From: Telmatospirillum siberiense
GTDB taxonomy: Bacteria > Pseudomonadota > Alphaproteobacteria > Rhodospirillales > Magnetospirillaceae
Length of the DNA: 34,819 bases
Assembly: GCF_002845745.1 (NCBI RefSeq)
Contig: NZ_PIUM01000047.1
Location: forward strand, 1-34,819
Direction of reading: 5' to 3'
Shown: positions 31,425 to 34,819 of the stretch, one piece after another
Position numbering within the stretch: the stretch's first letter is position 1
How the letters are laid out: each line of letters opens with the position of its first letter
Made by a program: the position numbers and the translations under genes
The notes under the pieces: model-generated
Told to the model about the DNA's origin: nothing
Databases searched by the model: none
What the model saw: only the letters and a program-made list of their open reading frames with translations

Positions 31425-32204
31425 TTAAAAGGTCCCGGGATATTGGCCGCCGTCGATCAGCAGGCTTTGTCCGGTGATGAACCCCGCCTTCGCCGAGCAT
31501 AAAAAGGCGACGCTGGCCCCGATTTCCGAAGGGTCGCCATATCGGCCGGCCGGATTTTGCCGAGCCCGCTCAGCCCAGATCTCATCGAATGACCGTCCCG
31601 TCATTTCGGCCAGCCCCCGGACATGCTCGCGCTGCGCGTCCGAGGCGACGATCCCCGGCAGGATATTGTTGATGGTGACGTTGCGCGCGACGGATTGCCG
31701 GGCCAGGCCGGCGACGAAACCGACGAGACCGGAACGGGCGCCGTTGGACAGCCCCAGTTCGATCTGCGGCGTTTTCACGCTGCGCGACACGATATTGACG
31801 ATACGGCCGAATCCCCGCGCCATCATGCCGTCGACCGTCAGGCGCATCATTTCGATGGGAGACAGCATCATCCGGTCGAGGGCGCGGATCCAATCCTCCC
31901 GGGTCCAGTCGCGATAATCGCCGGGGGGTTCCCCATCGCCGTTGTTGACCAGGATATCCGGCTCGGGACATGCCGCCAGGGCCGCGTCCCGACCGGCGAC
32001 GGTGGTGATGTCGAGCGAAACGGTCCGCACCGGGCGCCCCGTCGCCGCCTCGATTTCCAGGGCAGCCGTCCGCAGCGGCCCGGCCTTGCGCGCGGCGATG
32101 ACGACTTCGGCCCCTTCCGTCGCCAGCGCCTCGGCGCAGGCACGCCCCATCCCCCTGCTGCCGCCGATGACCAGGGCTTTTCGCCCCGCTATCCCCAGAT
32201 CCAT
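31425..32204 (-). CDS. short-chain dehydrogenase/reductase with altered catalytic residues
   Basis: A 259-residue Rossmann-fold SDR. The cofactor motif GGSRGMG is at ~14-20, NNG at ~87-89 and the catalytic-serine position at S140 (NIVSRS). The usual Tyr-x3-Lys is replaced by S153 and R157 (GLSNGARSG). Such non-canonical SDRs exist but would need another proton donor or may not be reductases. AAGG five bases before ATG 32204 supports this start. It lies 59 bases after the AEC transporter gene and 175 bases before dppA on the same strand. The substrate is unknown. Confidence 0.85.
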   Translation of the reverse strand: MDLGIAGRKALVIGGSRGMGRACAEALATEGAEVVIAARKAGPLRTAALEIEAATGRPVRTVSLDITTVAGRDAALAACPEPDILVNNGDGEPPGDYRDWTREDWIRALDRMMLSPIEMMRLTVDGMMARGFGRIVNIVSRSVKTPQIELGLSNGARSGLVGFVAGLARQSVARNVTINNILPGIVASDAQREHVRGLAEMTGRSFDEIWAERARQNPAGRYGDPSEIGASVAFLCSAKAGFITGQSLLIDGGQYPGTF

Positions 32205-32262
32205 GCCCACCTTCCCTCAGAGTCTCAACGCGATTCGATCCGCCGGCGGCCCGCCGCCGTCA

Positions 32263-33189
32263 TCAGAGCAACAGCAAAAGCCCCGAAATGGTCAGGAAGG
32301 AAAAGGTGGTGGCGACCATCAGTGCCGCCGCGCAGACCTGTTCCTGACCGAAGGCCTGGCCGAGCAGGGGATAGATGGACAGCATCGGCGCGCTGGCCAG
32401 GATGACCATCGCCTTGCGTAAATCCGGGTCCAGTCGGGGAACCAGGAAAAGCGCCAGAAAAATGGCGGTGGGATGCAAGATCAGTTTGGTGCCGACGATC
32501 CGTCCGATATCGGCCACCATGCCGCCGACCCGCAGCCCGACCAGTACGCCGCCGACGGCGAACAGGGCGACGACGCCCGACGCCGCCGCCAGCATATCGA
32601 TGGGCTTGGAGATCGGAACCGGCAGGGTGATGCCGGAAAGGGACACCGCGCCGCCCAACAGGATGGCCAGGATCAGCGGATTGAGGGCCATCTTTTTCGC
32701 GATGGGAAGCAGAACCTCGCGGATGCTCTTGCCCTCCTGGCCACTGCATTCGGCCAGGACCAGGGCCAGGGGGATCATCACGATATTCTCGATGATCATC
32801 GTCAGCGCCAGGGCGACGACCACCGCCGGCCCCAGGACCAGCATGGCGATGGGATAGCCGATGAAGCCGCTGTTGGAAACCGACGAGCCAAGCGCGTGCA
32901 TGGCGCTGACCGCCATGTTCTTTTTCCGCACGATGCGGGCGAAGGCGAACATGGACAGGAACACGGACAGCGAGCCCGTCGCGCAGGCCAGCAGATAGTC
33001 GAAATTGACGATTTCCGACAATGAGCGTTGCGACAGCGAGCGGAAGATCAGCGCGGGAAGGGCGAATTTGATGACGAACACCCCGAGCGCCCGGACATCG
33101 GCCTTCGTCGTGATGTTCTTCCACGTCGAGACATAGCCCAGCAAGATGACGATGAAAATCGGCGCCGTGATCGATAATACGGAAAACAT
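32263..33189 (-). CDS. AEC-family membrane transporter
   Basis: A 308-residue hydrophobic protein with about ten membrane segments. The internal half with GSSVSNSGFIGYPIAMLVLGP is the conserved glycine/asparagine-rich segment of the auxin-efflux-carrier family. Bacterial members export or exchange organic acids or amino acids; the cargo cannot be read here. It sits between the GlpM-like and SDR genes on the minus strand. Confidence 0.87.
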   Translation of the reverse strand: MFSVLSITAPIFIVILLGYVSTWKNITTKADVRALGVFVIKFALPALIFRSLSQRSLSEIVNFDYLLACATGSLSVFLSMFAFARIVRKKNMAVSAMHALGSSVSNSGFIGYPIAMLVLGPAVVVALALTMIIENIVMIPLALVLAECSGQEGKSIREVLLPIAKKMALNPLILAILLGGAVSLSGITLPVPISKPIDMLAAASGVVALFAVGGVLVGLRVGGMVADIGRIVGTKLILHPTAIFLALFLVPRLDPDLRKAMVILASAPMLSIYPLLGQAFGQEQVCAAALMVATTFSFLTISGLLLLL

Positions 33190-33238
33190 GACGACCTTTC
33201 AGGCCTTTCCCGGGGCTGGATGCCGCGTCTTATCCACC

Positions 33239-33568
33239 TCAAAGAGCCTTGGGGGCAAGAAAGATCATCAGGGCCGCCGCCAGCCATGCGGCCAATCCCC
33301 CCAGGATCGCCCACCGGTAATCAAGCCGGTCGATGAGAAAATAGCATGACCCGAGGAAAACCAGATAGGCGGGGATGGTCTTCACTCCGGCCAGGCAGGC
33401 CTGGCGGAAGGCCCCCGCCTCCCCCTTCGAGCCCACCGCCAGCAAGGCGATCACCGCGAAGGTCGGCGCCAGCGGCAGAATTCCGGGAAGAACATTGCCC
33501 CGCTTCGACGCCAGGACGATGAGGGCCGTCACCACACCGCCGATCAGCCCTTTCCAAATCACATCCAT
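33239..33568 (-). CDS. GlpM-family small membrane protein
   Basis: A 109-residue protein with four hydrophobic segments. GLIGGVVTALIVLASKRGN, ILPLAPTFAVIAL and TIPAYLVFLGSCYFLIDRL follow the E. coli GlpM pattern (GALVVLLIGVLAK, LIPLFPTFALIAH, IIPYFVYLVSLWYF). The family's biochemical role is not established. GGGAG seven bases before ATG 33568 sets the start. It is the first gene of the minus-strand group glpM-AEC-SDR. Confidence 0.8.
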   Translation of the reverse strand: MDVIWKGLIGGVVTALIVLASKRGNVLPGILPLAPTFAVIALLAVGSKGEAGAFRQACLAGVKTIPAYLVFLGSCYFLIDRLDYRWAILGGLAAWLAAALMIFLAPKAL

Positions 33569-33686
33569 CTTCGCGCTCCCGCTCCACCGCTGAAATTCCA
33601 GCATTTCAGGAAAGCAAACGGCTGCCCCATCCGCAACAGCGATCGTTGAGGATTTGGCCGCGTTGGAGCGTTGGCGCCCCGAAGCT

Positions 33687-33884
33687 TTAGAGCCTGTCGT
33701 CAGTCGTGCTGATGGCCCCAAAAACCGTCATGGCCGTGCTCGACACGGCCATCCACGTGGTGGGAGCGAACGACGGGGACTTGTTCGGGGGCGTGGATGC
33801 CCGGCTCAAGGCCGGGCAGGACATCTTTTGATTGAATCGCCAAACCAAAATACCGGAAGAGCGGTAAATGACGACAGCCCCTAG
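33687..33884. mobile_element. MITE-like element carrying an inverted REP pair
   Basis: Imperfect terminal inverted repeats (GAGCCTGTCGTCA at 33690-33702, TGACGACAGCCCC at 33869-33881; 11 of 13 matching) are each flanked by TA. Inside are two hairpins, ATGGCCGTG/CACGGCCAT (33730-33752) and TGCCCGGC/GCCGGGCA (33798-33818), whose flanks are inverted relative to each other (CCATCCACG versus CGTGGATGC), the usual form of a paired REP unit. There is no transposase. The size (~190 bases) fits a non-autonomous element. Confidence 0.55.
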
Positions 33885-34061
33885 CGGAGGAAGTCCGAGG
33901 CGGACGGATGTCCGACGCCCGGCGTGTGAGGGGCAACAATTTAAATCAGGGCAAGCGGGTTCACTCGATTGCCCCAAACCAATGGATTATCTGTCTTTAA
34001 AATCCATAAAATTTGTATACCATACGAATTAGCGACATAAATCATGTGTGATTTAAATTGA

Positions 34062-34080
34062 TAACACAAAATATATGTTA
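34062..34080. promoter_or_regulatory. TAACA-N9-TGTTA operator-like box
   Basis: A perfect 5-base inverted repeat with a 9-base AT spacer lies inside the wider GATAA...TTATC repeat (34060-34086). ACACAAAATATA within it resembles the sequence beside the tauA-promoter palindrome. It may belong to the same family of sites. Confidence 0.5.
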
Positions 34081-34193
34081 ATTATCAGCATATGATAACC
34101 ACGCCTTTTGCGGCGAATGAGGAAACGATAATGAGTATTAATATCCATAAAATGTGGTTATTCTATATCTCTTGGTAGCATGCCCCATGGGTT

Positions 34194-34207
34194 TTGATCT
34201 GCGTCAA
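34194..34207 (+). promoter_or_regulatory. FNR/FixK-type binding site
   Basis: TTGAT-CTGC-GTCAA matches the FNR/FixK/Anr consensus TTGAT-N4-(A/G)TCAA. It lies about 100 bases upstream of the DUF2946 gene start. If centred near -41 it would place the transcription start around 34242, a normal layout for activation under low oxygen. Confidence 0.75.
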
Positions 34208-34306
34208 GGCAGGCGGATATAAACAGTGGATAACCAGATAGGATCAACGTTCCCGCCGGTCGGATCGAGGCTCGGCCACAAGCGGAAACCGGTCGATTAA
34301 GGAATC

Positions 34307-34786
34307 ATGGCGCGACGGCGGCACCAACTCCTCTCTCTGCTGAAAACAGCGGACCTCTCCCCACGGGACGAGGACCGCGCGGTGTTCCCGCGCCGTGGCA
34401 AAACGCCCCTGAAGCATCTGCTGACGGCTTGGGCGGGAGCGATCGTTCTCGCCATCAATCTTTTCGGCTGGACGGTGACGTCCCTACCCGCGGCGGCGCC
34501 GCAGGCGATGGATATGGCGATGCTGGACGGCATGCCGCTGTGCGAGCATGTCCAGCATCAACCGCCCCAGGACCAGCGAGGCGGCGCCGACCACGGCAAG
34601 ATGGTCTGCCCCGCCTGCTTTCCCTTGGGCAACGCCTCTTCGGGCGCGCTGGCCGCCGGCCCGCCAACCGCCCAGACGGTGTCCGCACCGCTCGTCGTGG
34701 AGCGGAGCCTGCCGCCCGATCGGCGGGCGCCTTCCTCCTTCGTTCCCCATCGCTATCAGGCCCGCGCCCCGCCGCGACCGGCCTGA
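34307..34786 (+). CDS. DUF2946-like small membrane/exported protein
   Basis: A 159-residue protein with a basic N-terminus, one hydrophobic segment (~37-58), then a His/Met/Cys-containing region (MDMAMLDGMPLCEH, HGKMVCPACFPLG) and a Pro/Arg-rich tail ending RYQARAPPRPA. The C-x2-C pair and the ARAPP-type end are features of DUF2946 proteins, often found next to TonB receptors or metal-handling genes, but their function is not known. AAGGA precedes ATG 34307. An FNR-type box upstream suggests induction by low oxygen. The next gene lies beyond the window. Confidence 0.68.
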   Translation: MARRRHQLLSLLKTADLSPRDEDRAVFPRRGKTPLKHLLTAWAGAIVLAINLFGWTVTSLPAAAPQAMDMAMLDGMPLCEHVQHQPPQDQRGGADHGKMVCPACFPLGNASSGALAAGPPTAQTVSAPLVVERSLPPDRRAPSSFVPHRYQARAPPRPA

Positions 34787-34819
34787 CACCGGTGACAGTC
34801 TTCACGCGAACCAAATCAC

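Larger units (their letters stand above)
33569..34306. other. long intergenic region with repeats and AT-rich promoter
   Basis: This 738-base region has no substantial gene. Its left part (33687-33884) is a repeat element described separately. From about 33940 to 34190 it is AT-rich, with GATAA/TTATC and TAACA/TGTTA inverted repeats at 34060-34086. A 15-codon frame with GAGGA before ATG 34131 (stop 34176-34178) could be a leader peptide. The FNR-type box at 34194-34207 lies near the right end. Confidence 0.6.

Overview
The window is high-GC bacterial DNA with short AT-rich promoter gaps. Genes are packed with many 4-base ATGA/GTGA overlaps. Protein content (Tau and Dpp ABC transporters, XRE-cupin regulators, bacteriohemerythrin-GGDEF, GlpM, AEC carrier, DUF2946, a FixK/FNR-type box) fits an alphaproteobacterium, probably Rhodospirillales-like; the genus cannot be fixed from sequence alone. 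The first 28 bases are Nextera transposase adapter, so the left edge is an assembly artefact.

Layout. 363-3440 (+) is a membrane diguanylate cyclase with CHASE, GGDEF, bacteriohemerythrin, PAS and a second GGDEF-like domain. 3418-8369 (-) is an operon-like run: class I aminotransferase, four-subunit 2-oxoacid:ferredoxin oxidoreductase (gamma, delta, alpha, beta), and an XRE-cupin regulator. Divergent from it (8487-12144, +) are a PaaK-like CoA ligase, a Gln-type thiol dioxygenase (3-mercaptopropionate dioxygenase type) and a four-domain rhodanese. A 55-aa protein and a SutR-like XRE-cupin regulator follow (12274-13079). Convergent to these is a 119-aa protein that is 46% methionine (13113-13472, -).

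13826-16541 (-) holds an FAD/NAD(P)-binding protein, a substrate-binding protein lacking its middle, the small subunit of aconitase X and a 53-aa stub of the large subunit. 16742-19352 (+) is tauACB, followed by a chain of hairpins. A secreted methyltransferase-like protein (+) and metB (-) follow; metB has a well-formed SAM-I riboswitch in its leader.

21893-31249 looks like a hydroxyproline or imino-acid module: a DapA-family lyase, a three-part FAD/[2Fe-2S] dehydrogenase (LhpB/E/F or HcnABC type) and the dipeptide-type transporter dppBCDF with a convergent dppA. Upstream of dppA on the same strand are an SDR with altered catalytic residues, an AEC transporter and a GlpM-family protein. The right end has a REP/MITE-like repeat, an AT-rich region with an FNR/FixK box, and a DUF2946 protein.

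Themes. Sulfur links much of the left and middle: thiol dioxygenase, rhodanese, SutR-like regulator, sulfonate import, SAM-controlled metB and a methionine-rich protein. Hydroxyproline links the right half with the decayed aconitase X locus. Similar AT-rich boxes containing GTTATA(T/A) or TAACA/TGTTA half-sites stand in several promoters and may mark a shared regulon; this is inference.
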